From NCBI RefSeq assembly GCF_020889705.1, contig NZ_JACMYP010000003.1, forward strand, positions 62,001 to 126,000: a DNA stretch of 64,000 nt. The letters run 5' to 3'. The stretch is from Bradyrhizobium altum (GTDB taxonomy: Bacteria; Pseudomonadota; Alphaproteobacteria; Rhizobiales; Xanthobacteraceae). Below, piece after piece: positions 19,797 to 28,594 of this stretch. The notes under the pieces were generated by a model, which was not told the DNA's origin, searched no databases, and saw nothing but the letters and a program-made list of their open reading frames with translations. The first letter of the stretch is position 1, and every line of letters starts with the position of its first letter. A program made the position numbers and the translations under genes.

Positions 19797-20956
19797 TTCA
19801 CAACCCGCAAATGGGGCGCATTCGGCAACGTTCCATCCCTTGCGGGGCCGGCGGCGATGTCGAGCTGCGTCAGATAGGGATCCGGTTTAACCGGAGCTTC
19901 AGCTTCCCAGAAGATGTCAAACTGTCCGTCGGCGTTGGAGACGGCGAGCCGCGGCGTCAGGACGCAGTGGTTGTTGCTGCCGTCGATCCAGACCGGACCT
20001 TGCGGCGAATTGTAGCGGTGGCCGGCCGCGGCGCGCCGCACCTCGCCGATATCGGATGTGCCGGCGCGTTGTAGCGCGCGGGCCAGCAGATAGACCGCGA
20101 CATAGGCGGATTGCCCGTCCACCGACGGGCTGCTGTGCTCGCCGTGACGCGCCTTCCAGCGCGCGACGAAGGCCTGGTTCTCGGGCAGCCGGATGCTTTC
20201 GAAATAGGCCGACGACGTGATGCAGCCGGCCGATGCGGGACCTGCGATCTTGAGCTCGGGCTCGCACAGGCTGCAGCTCAGCATCGGGATATCGAGACCT
20301 GCCGCGGAGGTCGCGGCATGAAACGCGCGGATGAAATCATAGCTCGAACTGCCGACCAGCGTGTTGAACACAACCGGCGGCCGGCGCCGCACGATCTCGT
20401 CGACGATATGCGTGACCGCGCTTTCACCGAGCTCGAGCAGGCGTTCGGCGAGAATCCGTCCCCGCGCCGCCGTCACCAACTCACGGGTGACGCGGTTGGT
20501 TTCCCAGGTCCAGACATAGTTGGAGCCGACGCAGAAGATCTCGCGCGACAGATTGTCGAGCACGTAGCGCACCAGCGGCAGCACGTTGTGATTGGGCGAG
20601 GCGCCGACATAGATGACGTTGTCGGAGCATTCGAACCCCTCGTAGCGTGCCGGATACCAGAGCAGGCGGTCGGTGCGCTCGACGATCGGGAGCACCTGTT
20701 TGCGGGAGGCCGAGGTGTAGCAGCCGATGATGTGCTCGACCCCGACATTGCGAATGAGATCGTCGCAGACCGTATGATATTCCGAAATGACGCCGCGGGG
20801 GTCGCGGACATGCGCCGATATCGCGAAGTCGAACTCGTCCTGCTCGTTGATCTCGTCGACCGCCATCATGGCGCTCTTCAGGATCTCGCGCCCCATGGCC
20901 TGATAGGGCCCGTGCTGCGAGCAGATAATGCCAACGGGAATGGACGGCTTTGTCAT
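19793..20956 (-). CDS. amiC: AmiC-like amide-sensing negative regulator (periplasmic-binding fold, cytosolic)
   Basis: A 387-residue type I periplasmic-binding-protein fold without a signal peptide, as in AmiC, the cytoplasmic amide sensor that sequesters AmiR. The N-terminus PVGIICSQHGPYQAMGREIL and the conserved IIGCYTSASRKQVLPIVER, YPARYEGFE and GASPNHNVLPLVRY blocks are typical of the AmiC/UrtA group. The start is set at ATG 20956; an in-frame TTG lies two codons upstream. It is divergent from the amidase/ABC operon, and its binding-protein relative at 23822 probably delivers the same class of ligand to the membrane transporter. Confidence 0.85.
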   Translation of the reverse strand: MTKPSIPVGIICSQHGPYQAMGREILKSAMMAVDEINEQDEFDFAISAHVRDPRGVISEYHTVCDDLIRNVGVEHIIGCYTSASRKQVLPIVERTDRLLWYPARYEGFECSDNVIYVGASPNHNVLPLVRYVLDNLSREIFCVGSNYVWTWETNRVTRELVTAARGRILAERLLELGESAVTHIVDEIVRRRPPVVFNTLVGSSSYDFIRAFHAATSAAGLDIPMLSCSLCEPELKIAGPASAGCITSSAYFESIRLPENQAFVARWKARHGEHSSPSVDGQSAYVAVYLLARALQRAGTSDIGEVRRAAAGHRYNSPQGPVWIDGSNNHCVLTPRLAVSNADGQFDIFWEAEAPVKPDPYLTQLDIAAGPARDGTLPNAPHLRVVK

Positions 20957-21228
20957 CGACAACTTTCAGTGCAACTCATGCAGGAAACCATCTTCGCAGA
21001 GGCCGGTGCAAGAGGTCATGCCATTTTGCTGCGCAGCACCTCGCGAAATTTGTGCAGCCAGCCTCGTTGACAACGCGCTGCACACCTCCTTAGAATTTTC
21101 TCCTACAGGGCTTCCTGTCGAACCTTGCGTGCGTCGATTTGGCCGATGACGTCCCGATCGCCGCGCAGAGTGCTCCGTTCGATCCCGGACCCACGCGATA
21201 GTTCATAGCCGCGGCATTTGGGCCATTC

Positions 21229-21267
21229 GTCACCTTCGTTTGGAGGGGCGGGTGGCTTTTTGCTTTT
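21229..21267 (+). terminator. Possible leader attenuator (weak stem plus U-rich run)
   Basis: GTCACC at 21229-21234 can pair with GGTGGC at 21251-21256 (one G-U pair), followed at once by five T and, after GC, four more T. The stem is only six pairs with a 16-base loop, so this is a weak terminator at best. It lies in the leader of the amidase operon, where an AmiR-type antiterminator would act. Confidence 0.3.
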
Positions 21268-21280
21268 GCCGCGAAACAAA

Positions 21281-21304
21281 TTGGCGATACGTCCGTGTCG
21301 CCAA
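21281..21304 (+). promoter_or_regulatory. Leader hairpin with six-base loop
   Basis: TTGGCGATA (21281-21289) pairs with TGTCGCCAA (21296-21304), nine pairs with one G-U, closing a six-base loop CGTCCG. ANTAR proteins bind hairpins with hexanucleotide loops, but the A1/G4 loop consensus known for ANTAR targets is not met here. The location 71 bases before the amidase start is suggestive only. Confidence 0.3.
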
Positions 21305-21374
21305 GCCGGAGGCGCATGCGCGGTGATGGGCAGTGCCTGCGCTTGCGTCGTGCCAAGTGCGGGGATGAGAAACG

Positions 21375-22775
21375 ATGCCGACGACGGATCTTCACTATCT
21401 CGGGCTCATTGAGGTCGGGCAGCAAATCCAGGCCAGGAAACTCTCGCCGGTCGAGGTGACCAAGGCGATGCTCGGGCGGATCGAGCAACTCGACGGCCAG
21501 CTCAAGAGCTACACCCATGTGATGGGCGACGCAGCGCTCGCCCAAGCCGCGGCAGCCGAAAAGGAGATCGCGTCCGGCAAGATCAAGGGGCCGCTGCACG
21601 GCGTGCCGATCGCAGTCAAGGATTTGTGCTGGGTCAAGGGCGCGCCGGCCGCGCATGGCATGACCATTCATCGCGACTTCCGTCCGAGTGAGGATGCCAC
21701 CGTGGTCGCGCGGCTGAAGGATGCCGGCGCTGTGATCCTCGGCAAGCTGCAGCAGACCGAGGGCGCCTATGCCGATCATCACCCGAAGATCGATCCGCCG
21801 AAGAACCCGTGGAATGCGGATCTGTGGTCCGGCGCATCGTCGAGCGGTTCCGGCGTCGCCACCGCGGCGGGGCTTTGCTTCGGTTCGCTTGGAACTGATA
21901 CTGGGGGATCGATCCGCTTTCCGTCAGCGGCCAACGGCATCACCGGGCTGAAGCCCACCTGGGGACGCGTCAGCCGTTACGGCGCTTTCGAACTCGCGGC
22001 CACGCTGGATCACATCGGCCCGATGGCGCGCAGCGCGGCCGATTGCGGCGCGATATTGGCCGTGATCGCGGGCCGGGATCCGAAGGACACCACGTCCGTG
22101 CCGCTATCCGTGCCAGACTATCTCACTGGTTTGTCCGGAGACTTGCGCGGCGTGACGATCGGGGTCGATCGGCGCTGGACCAGCGAGGGCACCGACGAGG
22201 CTGCCGGCAAGGTGCTCAGCGAAGGTCTGCGTGTTGCCGCTGATCTGGGTGCGAAGATCAAGGAGATTACGTTCCCCGATCCGAAGGCGGTCATCGAGGA
22301 CTGGTTCCCGCTGTGCGGTATCGAAGTGGCCGTTGCGCACGAAGAAACCTATCCGGCGCGCAAGGACGAATATGGTCCGGCGCTTGCCGGCCTGCTCGAT
22401 CTCGGTCGAGCGCAATCCGGCATGGACTATCAGAAGATCGTGCTGCGGCGCGAGGTGTTTCGCGGTGCCGTGCGGCTGCTGTTCGACACGGTCGATCTCA
22501 TCGCGGTTCCGGCCCAGGCGTTCGCTGCGCCGACATTGGCCAAGATGGCGGCGCTCGGCGAGGAGCCGTCGCTGATTACCGGGCTGCTGCGCTTCACCTG
22601 TCCGTTCGACATGACCGGCAGCCCGACCGTGACGCTTCCCGGCGGCTTCGCGCCGAACGGCGGTCCGGTCGCCTTCCAGTTTGTCGGCCGTCATTTCGAC
22701 GAGGCAAGTCTCGTCCGTGCCGGCGATGCGTTCCAGCGCGTCACCGACTGGCACAAGCGCCATCCCGCGATCTGA
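21375..22775 (+). CDS. Amidase signature family amidase
   Basis: A 466-residue amidase. The Ser-cisSer-Lys triad is complete: Lys82 (VAVKDL), Ser155 (GASSSGSG) and Ser179 (TDTGGSIRFP). It hydrolyses a carboxamide to acid and ammonium in the cytoplasm. No signal peptide is present. It is the first gene of a rightward operon with a formamidase/acetamidase and a five-gene amide/urea-type ABC transporter, controlled by divergent amiCR-like genes. It is a paralogue of the broken amidase at 29373: both share PLHGVPI, the SGSGVAT block and LKPTWGRVSR or IKPTWGRVSR. The substrate is not set by the sequence; short aliphatic or aryl amides are likely. Confidence 0.92.
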   Translation: MPTTDLHYLGLIEVGQQIQARKLSPVEVTKAMLGRIEQLDGQLKSYTHVMGDAALAQAAAAEKEIASGKIKGPLHGVPIAVKDLCWVKGAPAAHGMTIHRDFRPSEDATVVARLKDAGAVILGKLQQTEGAYADHHPKIDPPKNPWNADLWSGASSSGSGVATAAGLCFGSLGTDTGGSIRFPSAANGITGLKPTWGRVSRYGAFELAATLDHIGPMARSAADCGAILAVIAGRDPKDTTSVPLSVPDYLTGLSGDLRGVTIGVDRRWTSEGTDEAAGKVLSEGLRVAADLGAKIKEITFPDPKAVIEDWFPLCGIEVAVAHEETYPARKDEYGPALAGLLDLGRAQSGMDYQKIVLRREVFRGAVRLLFDTVDLIAVPAQAFAAPTLAKMAALGEEPSLITGLLRFTCPFDMTGSPTVTLPGGFAPNGGPVAFQFVGRHFDEASLVRAGDAFQRVTDWHKRHPAI

Positions 22776-22792
22776 GTTGAGGAGCCGTTCGC

Positions 22793-23788
22793 ATGACCGA
22801 AGACTGGTTGAAGAGTTCCATCATGGCCAAGCGGGCCGTTGCCAAGGGCGCGACGGGCACGACCCATAGTTTGACGATCGAGCAACAGGGCAGCTTCCAT
22901 TACGTCTATGGACCTTATGCCAATCCGACCCTGTCGATCGATCCGGGCGGGGTGGTCGTCGTCGAGACTGAGGATGCCTTCGGCGGCGTGCTCACCAGCG
23001 AAAGCGACAGCCCCACGGCGAAGCTGAATTTCCCCTATCTGAACCCGCAATGCGGGCCGATCGCGGTGAAGGGCGCCAGGAAGGGCGATTGCCTCGCCGT
23101 CTATATCCGCGACGTCGAGACCCGCGGCGCGCAGCCGGCCGGAACCACCTGCATCATTCCGGAGTTCGGCGGCCTGGTCGGAACCGCATCCACGGCGCTG
23201 CTCAATCCGCCGCTGCCGGAGCGCGTCAAGAAGCTGCACGTCGACCGCAACGGCGTGCGCTGGAACGACAAGATCACGCTGCCCTATGAGCCGTTCATCG
23301 GCACGATCGGCGTGTCGCCCGAGATCGAGGCGATCTCCTCGCTGCAGCCCGACTACCACGGCGGCAACATGGACCTGCCTGACGTCGCACCTGGCTCGAT
23401 TATCTATTTTCCGGTGCATACCGAAGGCGGGCTGCTCTATGTCGGCGACTGCCACGCCACGCAGGGCGACGGCGAGCTCTCGGGCGTCGCGCTCGAACAG
23501 CGCGCCACCGTCACGCTGCAGATCGATCTGATCAAGAACTGGAGTTTCGCCTGGCCGCGGCTCGAGACGCGCGACTTCATCATGACGATCGGCAGCGCGC
23601 GGCCGCTCGAAGATGCAGCGCGGATCGCCTATCGCGAGCTCGTGCGCTGGATGAGCGCGGACTACGGCTTCGACGAGATCGACGCCTACATGCTGCTCAG
23701 CCAGGCCGGCCGCATGCGGCTCGGCAACATGGTCGACCCCAAATACACGATGGGGGCGTCGATCCTGAAGAATTACCTCAAGGCGTGA
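22793..23788 (+). CDS. fmdA: Acetamidase/formamidase family protein
   Basis: A 331-residue FmdA/AmdA family enzyme, which hydrolyses formamide or acetamide to ammonium and the acid. Family blocks visible are FHYVYGPYANPTLSIDPG, the ETEDAFGG segment, PVHTEGGLLYVGDCHATQGDGE with its conserved His and Asp, and EVSG-like ELSGVALE. Length is somewhat shorter than the 400-residue FmdA of Methylophilus. The ATG 22793 has GAGGAG upstream. It follows the amidase by 17 bases and precedes the transport genes, the same gene content as the fmdABDEF cluster of short-chain amide utilisers. Confidence 0.9.
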   Translation: MTEDWLKSSIMAKRAVAKGATGTTHSLTIEQQGSFHYVYGPYANPTLSIDPGGVVVVETEDAFGGVLTSESDSPTAKLNFPYLNPQCGPIAVKGARKGDCLAVYIRDVETRGAQPAGTTCIIPEFGGLVGTASTALLNPPLPERVKKLHVDRNGVRWNDKITLPYEPFIGTIGVSPEIEAISSLQPDYHGGNMDLPDVAPGSIIYFPVHTEGGLLYVGDCHATQGDGELSGVALEQRATVTLQIDLIKNWSFAWPRLETRDFIMTIGSARPLEDAARIAYRELVRWMSADYGFDEIDAYMLLSQAGRMRLGNMVDPKYTMGASILKNYLKA

Positions 23789-23821
23789 CTTCCACATCTT
23801 TCAACGACAAGGAACATCGCG

Positions 23822-25060
23822 ATGAATTCGGGGCGTATAGTCGGAATGGCTTTGCTTGGTGCCGTGCTCGGGACGGCGGTCATTGGTGCTGCTCAGGCGG
23901 CCGACCCGCCATTGAAGGTCGGCTTGCTGGAGGACGTCTCCGGCGATCTGGCATTCATGGGCATGCCGAAGCTGCATGGATCGCAGCTCGCGGTCGAGGA
24001 GATCAACAAGAGCGGCGGCATTCTCGGCCGCCAGATCGAGCTGATCCATCTCGATCCACAGGGCGACAACGCCCGCTACCAGGAGTTCGGCCGCCGCCTG
24101 CTCAACCGCGACAAGGTCGACGTGCTGATCGGCGGCATTACCTCTGCCTCGCGCGAGGCATTGCGTCCGATCGTCGATCGCACCACCACGCCGTATTTCT
24201 ACACGAACCAGTATGAAGGCGGCGTCTGCGATGCCTCCATGGTCAGCATGGGCGCGGTGCCGGAGCAGCAGTTCTCGACCCTGATCCCCTGGATGGTCCA
24301 GAAGTTCGGCAAGAAGGTCTATGTCATCGCGGCAGACTATAATTTCGGCCAGATCTCGGCGGAGTGGAACCGCAAGATCATGAAGGACCTCGGCGGCGAG
24401 GTCGTGGGCGAGGAGTTCATCCCGCTCGGCGTATCGCAGTTCGCGCAGACGATCCAAAATATCCAGAAGGCGAAGCCAGACTGGCTGCTGACGATCAATG
24501 TCGGTGCCGCGCAGGACTCGTTCTTCGAGCAGGCGGCCGCCGCCAACCTCAATTTGCCGATGGGGTCCTCGATCAAGGTCATGCTTGGCTTCGAGCACAA
24601 GCGGTTCAAGCCGCCGGCGCTCAACAACATGCATGCGACCGCCAACTGGTTCGAGGAGATCGACACGCCCGAAGCCAACGACTTCAAGAAGCGCTGGCAC
24701 GCCAAGTTCCCCGACGAGCTCTACATCAACGACATGGGCTACAACGCCTACAACGCGCTCTACATGTACAAGGCGCTGGTCGAGAAGGCGAAGTCGACCA
24801 AGCTCGAGGACATGCGCAAGGTGATCGCGACCGGTGATGCCTGCATCGACGCCCCCGAGGGCAAGGTCTGCATCGATCCGAAGAGCCAGCATACGTCGCA
24901 CCGCATGCGCCTGATCTCGGTCGGGCCCAAGCATGAGGTGACCGTCGAGAAGGACTACGGGACGATCCAGCCATATTGGCTCGGCGAGATCGGCTGCGAC
25001 CTCACCAAGAAGAACGACAAGGATCAGTACACGCCGAGTCATCTTCCCAGCAAATCGTGA
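23822..25060 (+). CDS. ABC transporter substrate-binding protein, urea/short-chain-amide type (UrtA/FmdD-like)
   Basis: A 412-residue periplasmic binding protein. The signal peptide ends at about residue 26 (VIGAAQA|ADPP). The mature part follows the type I fold of UrtA/FmdD: LKVGLLEDVSGDLAFMGMPK, EINKSGGILGRQIELI, LIGGITSASREALRPIVDR, FYTNQYEGGVCD. It captures amide or urea-like ligands for the permeases encoded downstream. AAGGA precedes its ATG. It is followed by a GC-rich stem-loop (25114-25137) that probably protects its transcript, giving more binding protein than permease. Confidence 0.88.
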   Translation: MNSGRIVGMALLGAVLGTAVIGAAQAADPPLKVGLLEDVSGDLAFMGMPKLHGSQLAVEEINKSGGILGRQIELIHLDPQGDNARYQEFGRRLLNRDKVDVLIGGITSASREALRPIVDRTTTPYFYTNQYEGGVCDASMVSMGAVPEQQFSTLIPWMVQKFGKKVYVIAADYNFGQISAEWNRKIMKDLGGEVVGEEFIPLGVSQFAQTIQNIQKAKPDWLLTINVGAAQDSFFEQAAAANLNLPMGSSIKVMLGFEHKRFKPPALNNMHATANWFEEIDTPEANDFKKRWHAKFPDELYINDMGYNAYNALYMYKALVEKAKSTKLEDMRKVIATGDACIDAPEGKVCIDPKSQHTSHRMRLISVGPKHEVTVEKDYGTIQPYWLGEIGCDLTKKNDKDQYTPSHLPSKS

Positions 25061-25070
25061 TGCAAGCGGG

Positions 25071-25092
25071 CACGAATCTTGCTCGTGTTTTT
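25071..25092 (+). terminator. Short stem with T-run after the binding-protein gene
   Basis: CACGA (25071-25075) pairs with TCGTG (25083-25087) and is followed by five T. It lies ten bases after the stop of the binding-protein gene. The stem is short, so it is likely a partial terminator within the operon. Confidence 0.35.
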
Positions 25093-25113
25093 CATTGCTG
25101 CTTTGAAGCGAAC

Positions 25114-25137
25114 CGGCGCCGCAATGATGCGGCGCCG
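25114..25137 (+). other. Strong intercistronic stem-loop between binding-protein and permease genes
   Basis: CGGCGCCGCA and TGCGGCGCCG form ten perfect pairs around the loop ATGA. There is no T-run after it. Stem-loops at this place in ABC transporter operons usually block 3' exonucleases and raise the level of the upstream binding-protein message; that role is inferred. Confidence 0.7.
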
Positions 25138-25154
25138 TGATCAGGGAGAGTGGA

Positions 25155-26021
25155 ATGTCGGCTGAACTCTTCTCGCTATTCTATCAGTTCGCCGACGTCT
25201 TCGCGTTCCTGATCCTGTCGGCGGCGGGCCTTGCCATCGTGTTCGGCATGATGGGCGTCATCAACATGGCGCATGGCGAGTTCATCATGTGCGGGGCCTA
25301 TGTGACGGTCGGGCTCGTGAATCTCGGCGTGCCGCTCCCGATCGCCCAGATCCTGGCCACGCTGACGGCGGGGATCATCGGCATGATCGTCGAGTACCTG
25401 ATCGTGCGGCGCTTCTACAAGCGTCCGCTCGACTCGCTGCTCGCCACCTGGGGCCTCAGCCTGATCGTGACGCAGTCGATGCTGCTGATCGTAGGCTCCG
25501 CGGTGCGCGGCATCGGCACGCCGGAAGGAAGCTTTGCGATCGGCGGCTACACGTTCTCGACCTATCGCCTCGTGCTGTTCGGCTGTGCGGTGGCGGTGCT
25601 GGCCGGGCTCTACATCATCTTCATGAAGACGCGCTTTGGCGTGATCGCGCGCGCCACGATGCAGAATGCGGCAATGGCGAAGGCGCTCGGCGCGCGCACC
25701 GGCCGCATCTATTCCATCAGCTTCGGGATCGGCACGGCGCTCGCGGGACTCTGCGGTGCGCTCTACGCGCCGACCATGACGCTGATCCCGACCATGGGCG
25801 CGACTTTCGTGGTCGAGAGCTTTGTCACCGTCGTGATCGGCGGCGCCAATGTCCTGCTCGGAACCGCACCGGCGGCGGTGTTCCTGGCGATGATCAGGAT
25901 GGCGTTGAATGCGGGCTATGGCCAGATCATCGGGCAGATCGGCATGCTGTTTGCTGTGATCCTGATCATACGGGTGCTGCCTGAAGGGCTATCCAGCGTG
26001 CTGGTTCGCCGTGGGCGCTAG
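25155..26021 (+). CDS. Branched-chain/urea-type ABC permease subunit (UrtB/LivH-like)
   Basis: A 288-residue integral membrane protein with about eight hydrophobic segments. The signature GMMGVINMAHGEFIMCGAYV near residue 33 is the conserved N-terminal block of LivH/UrtB permeases, and the EAA-like loop ARATMQNAAMAKALGAR follows. The start is ATG 25155, with AGGGAGAG upstream, rather than the in-frame GTG at 25137, which lies inside the stem-loop. It pairs with the next gene to form the channel. Confidence 0.9.
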   Translation: MSAELFSLFYQFADVFAFLILSAAGLAIVFGMMGVINMAHGEFIMCGAYVTVGLVNLGVPLPIAQILATLTAGIIGMIVEYLIVRRFYKRPLDSLLATWGLSLIVTQSMLLIVGSAVRGIGTPEGSFAIGGYTFSTYRLVLFGCAVAVLAGLYIIFMKTRFGVIARATMQNAAMAKALGARTGRIYSISFGIGTALAGLCGALYAPTMTLIPTMGATFVVESFVTVVIGGANVLLGTAPAAVFLAMIRMALNAGYGQIIGQIGMLFAVILIIRVLPEGLSSVLVRRGR

Positions 26022-26034
26022 ACGGGAATTTCTG

Positions 26035-27108
26035 ATGTTCAAGCTGCTCGACGGTCCGCAGACGCTCGGACGCGGAAAGATCTTCTGGTCCTGCTTCCTT
26101 GCCGTGCTGGCGGGGGCGCTGATCTATCCGCTGTTCGCCGACTCCTATGATGTCGGCAACTTTGCCTACTTCCTGATCTGGATCTTCATGGCGCTCGGGC
26201 TCTGCCTGATGTGGGGCTACGGCGGCATGCTGTCGTTCGGCCAGACCTTCTTCTTCGGCATCGCTGGCTACGGCTATGGCGTGCTCGCCATCAACATGGG
26301 CGGGGGAACGGCCACGATCGCCGCACTCATTCTTTCGGTTGTCATCGCGATGATCGCGGCGGGAATCCTCGGCTACTTCATGATCTGGGGCGGCATCAGC
26401 GGGATTTTCTTCGGCATCGTGACGCTGTCGGCGACGCTGGTGCTGGCCTTCTTCCTCGGGCAGACGGCCGGGCCGGAATGGCATATCGGTCCGGCGCGGC
26501 TGAACGGCTTCAACGGCATGAAGGGAATGGATCCGCTCACCGTCGGCAGCTTCGACATCGAGGGATCGGCGCTCTATTACCTCATGATCGCGCTGATCGT
26601 GATCGTCTACGTTGCGCTGCGCATTCTGGTGAACTCGAGCGTCGGCAACGTGATCGTGGCGACGCGCGAAAACCCGCAGCGCGCCGAGATGCTCGGCTAC
26701 GACGTTCGCAAGTATCAGCTCCTGACATTCGTGATCGGCAGCGGCCTCGCCGGCCTCAGCGGCGCGCTTTATACGTCCTGGGGGCAGTTCATCACGCCGT
26801 CCAGCATCGGCCTGCCGGCGGCGGCGATGCCGATCGTCTGGGTCGCATTCTCCGGACGCAATGATCTGACCGCGACCCTGGTCGGATCGTTCCTGCTGCT
26901 GTTCGGCTTCCAGACCATCACGGTCTACAGCCAGCAGGCAGCGCTGGTGCTGATGGGTGTCCTCCTGCTCGCCACCGTGATGCTAGCGCCCCAGGGCTTT
27001 GTCCTTGGCATCGGCAGGCTCGTCGTCGACTGGTGGTCCAGGCGCCGGCGGCGCGACGAGGCCCCCGCGCTGGCGGATGCCGGCCGTCTGCAATCGGATG
27101 AGACCTGA
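26035..27108 (+). CDS. Branched-chain/urea-type ABC permease subunit (UrtC/LivM-like)
   Basis: A 357-residue membrane protein with about ten hydrophobic segments and the LivM/UrtC hallmark MWGYGGMLSFGQTFFFGI near residue 60. The cytoplasmic coupling loop VATRENPQRAEMLGYDVRKY is present. The C-terminal tail is basic (WWSRRRRRDE). The start ATG 26035 lies 13 bases after the stop of the partner permease; an in-frame GTG at 26011 would overlap it. It forms the second half of the transport channel. Confidence 0.9.
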   Translation: MFKLLDGPQTLGRGKIFWSCFLAVLAGALIYPLFADSYDVGNFAYFLIWIFMALGLCLMWGYGGMLSFGQTFFFGIAGYGYGVLAINMGGGTATIAALILSVVIAMIAAGILGYFMIWGGISGIFFGIVTLSATLVLAFFLGQTAGPEWHIGPARLNGFNGMKGMDPLTVGSFDIEGSALYYLMIALIVIVYVALRILVNSSVGNVIVATRENPQRAEMLGYDVRKYQLLTFVIGSGLAGLSGALYTSWGQFITPSSIGLPAAAMPIVWVAFSGRNDLTATLVGSFLLLFGFQTITVYSQQAALVLMGVLLLATVMLAPQGFVLGIGRLVVDWWSRRRRRDEAPALADAGRLQSDET

Positions 27109-27111
27109 ACC

Positions 27112-27831
27112 ATGGCACTGGTCGATGTAAAAGGCGTCTCAAAGCGCTTCGGTGGATTGACCGCCGTCTCCGACGTCGACCTGACGGTCAATGCCGGTGA
27201 AGTCCATTGCCTGATCGGGCCCAACGGGGCCGGGAAGAGCACGCTGTTCAAGCTGATCGTCGGCCTCTATCCACCGACCACCGGCAGCATCTTCTTCGAC
27301 ACCGTCGATATCACCGCGGAGCGACCCTACGCGCGGGTGCAACGTGGCATGAGCATCAAGATGCAGGCGCCGAGCGTGTTCAAGGAGTTGCCGGTGCGGC
27401 AGAACATCCAGATCGCGCTGCAGGAGCGGCTTTCGGGCGCGGAATGCCGGGCTGAGGAGGAACGGCTGCTGGCGCTGCTCAATCTGGCTGATGATAGCGG
27501 CAAGCTCGCCGGTGCGCTGTCGCATGGCCAGCAGCAATGGCTGGAGATCGGGATGGCGCTGGCGCTGCAGCCGCAGCTTCTGCTGCTGGACGAGCCGACC
27601 GCCGGCATGTCGCCGGAAGAGACCTACAAGACCGGCGAATTGATCAAGTCGTTCAATGCCGAGGGCATGACGGTCCTGGTCGTCGAGCACGACATGGCGT
27701 TCGTGCGTCAGGTCGCCCAACGCGTCACCGTTCTGCATCTTGGCAAGATCTTCGCGCGCGGCAGCCTCGAAGCCATTCTGGAAGACGAGAAGGTCGCGGA
27801 AATCTACTTGGGTAAGACCCATGCCCACTGA
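27112..27831 (+). CDS. ABC transporter ATP-binding protein, UrtD/LivG-like
   Basis: A 239-residue ATPase. Walker A GPNGAGKST lies at residues 37-45 and the signature LSHGQQQWLEIGMAL is close to the LSHGQKQWLEIGM of UrtD proteins. Walker B is LLLLDEPTAGMS and the switch histidine follows in VVEHDMAF. It energises the permease pair encoded just upstream. It starts three bases after the upstream stop and overlaps the next ATPase gene by 11 bases. Confidence 0.92.
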   Translation: MALVDVKGVSKRFGGLTAVSDVDLTVNAGEVHCLIGPNGAGKSTLFKLIVGLYPPTTGSIFFDTVDITAERPYARVQRGMSIKMQAPSVFKELPVRQNIQIALQERLSGAECRAEEERLLALLNLADDSGKLAGALSHGQQQWLEIGMALALQPQLLLLDEPTAGMSPEETYKTGELIKSFNAEGMTVLVVEHDMAFVRQVAQRVTVLHLGKIFARGSLEAILEDEKVAEIYLGKTHAH

Positions 27832-28531
27832 TCGCATCCTGGACGTATCGGGACTTTGGGCGGGCTTCGGCGCGACGCCGATACTGCAGGGTGTCAGCAT
27901 GTCGGTCTCGCGCGGCGAGATCGTCGGCGTGATCGGCCGCAACGGCGTCGGCAAGTCGACCTTGATGCGGTGCCTGATCGGGCTGCTGCAGACCTGGCGC
28001 GGCACCATCACCTTCATGGATCAGGATGTCACGCAGCTCGAGGCCGATGCGCGGGCGCGCGCCGGCTTCGGCTACATCCCGCAGGGCCGCGACGTGTTTC
28101 CGCAAATGAGCGTCGAGGAGAACCTGCAGGTCGGCGAGCTGATCGGCGGACCCGGCGGAAAAAAACTGCCGGAGCTGGTCTATACGTATTTTCCGCGCCT
28201 GAAGGAGCGCCGGCGCCAGATCGCGGGCACCATGTCGGGTGGCGAGCAGCAGCAGCTTGCGATCGGCCGCGCGCTGATCGGCAATCCGTCGCTGATGATC
28301 CTCGACGAGCCGTCCGAGGGCATCCAGCCCTCGATCGTGCAGCACATTTGCGAAGCGCTGCAATCGTTCCGCGCCGAGCTCGGGACCACGATCATCTTCG
28401 TCGAGCAGAACCTCGACACCATCCTGGCGATCGCCCAACGCTGCTACATCATGGAAAAGGGCAAGATCACGCGATCGCTGGCCGGCGAGGAGGTCAACGC
28501 GGACAATGTTCGCGCGCAGCTGCTGCTTTGA
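27821..28531 (+). CDS. ABC transporter ATP-binding protein, UrtE/LivF-like
   Basis: A 236-residue ATPase. Walker A is GRNGVGKST, the signature MSGGEQQQLAIGRAL, Walker B LMILDEPSEGIQ, and the switch residue is Glu-Gln in FVEQNLD, as in LivF/UrtE. The chosen start ATG 27821 (MPTDRILDVSG) overlaps the upstream ATPase gene by 11 bases; a longer in-frame opening from 27740 reads as out-of-frame shadow. It completes the five-gene importer. Confidence 0.92.
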   Translation: MPTDRILDVSGLWAGFGATPILQGVSMSVSRGEIVGVIGRNGVGKSTLMRCLIGLLQTWRGTITFMDQDVTQLEADARARAGFGYIPQGRDVFPQMSVEENLQVGELIGGPGGKKLPELVYTYFPRLKERRRQIAGTMSGGEQQQLAIGRALIGNPSLMILDEPSEGIQPSIVQHICEALQSFRAELGTTIIFVEQNLDTILAIAQRCYIMEKGKITRSLAGEEVNADNVRAQLLL

Positions 28532-28594
28532 TCGGCCGCGCCATGTGATGAGGAAGTGCGCGTTCCATAATCGATAACAACGGAGGGAATGGAT

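Larger units (their letters stand above)
20957..21374. promoter_or_regulatory. Divergent control region and long leader between amiC and the amidase gene
   Basis: These 418 bases hold no convincing gene. They must contain the promoters of the leftward amiCR genes and of the rightward amidase operon. Two hairpins (21229-21267 and 21281-21304) lie in the last 150 bases before the amidase start, as would be expected for an AmiR-controlled leader RNA. No sequence-specific operator was recognised. Confidence 0.55.
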
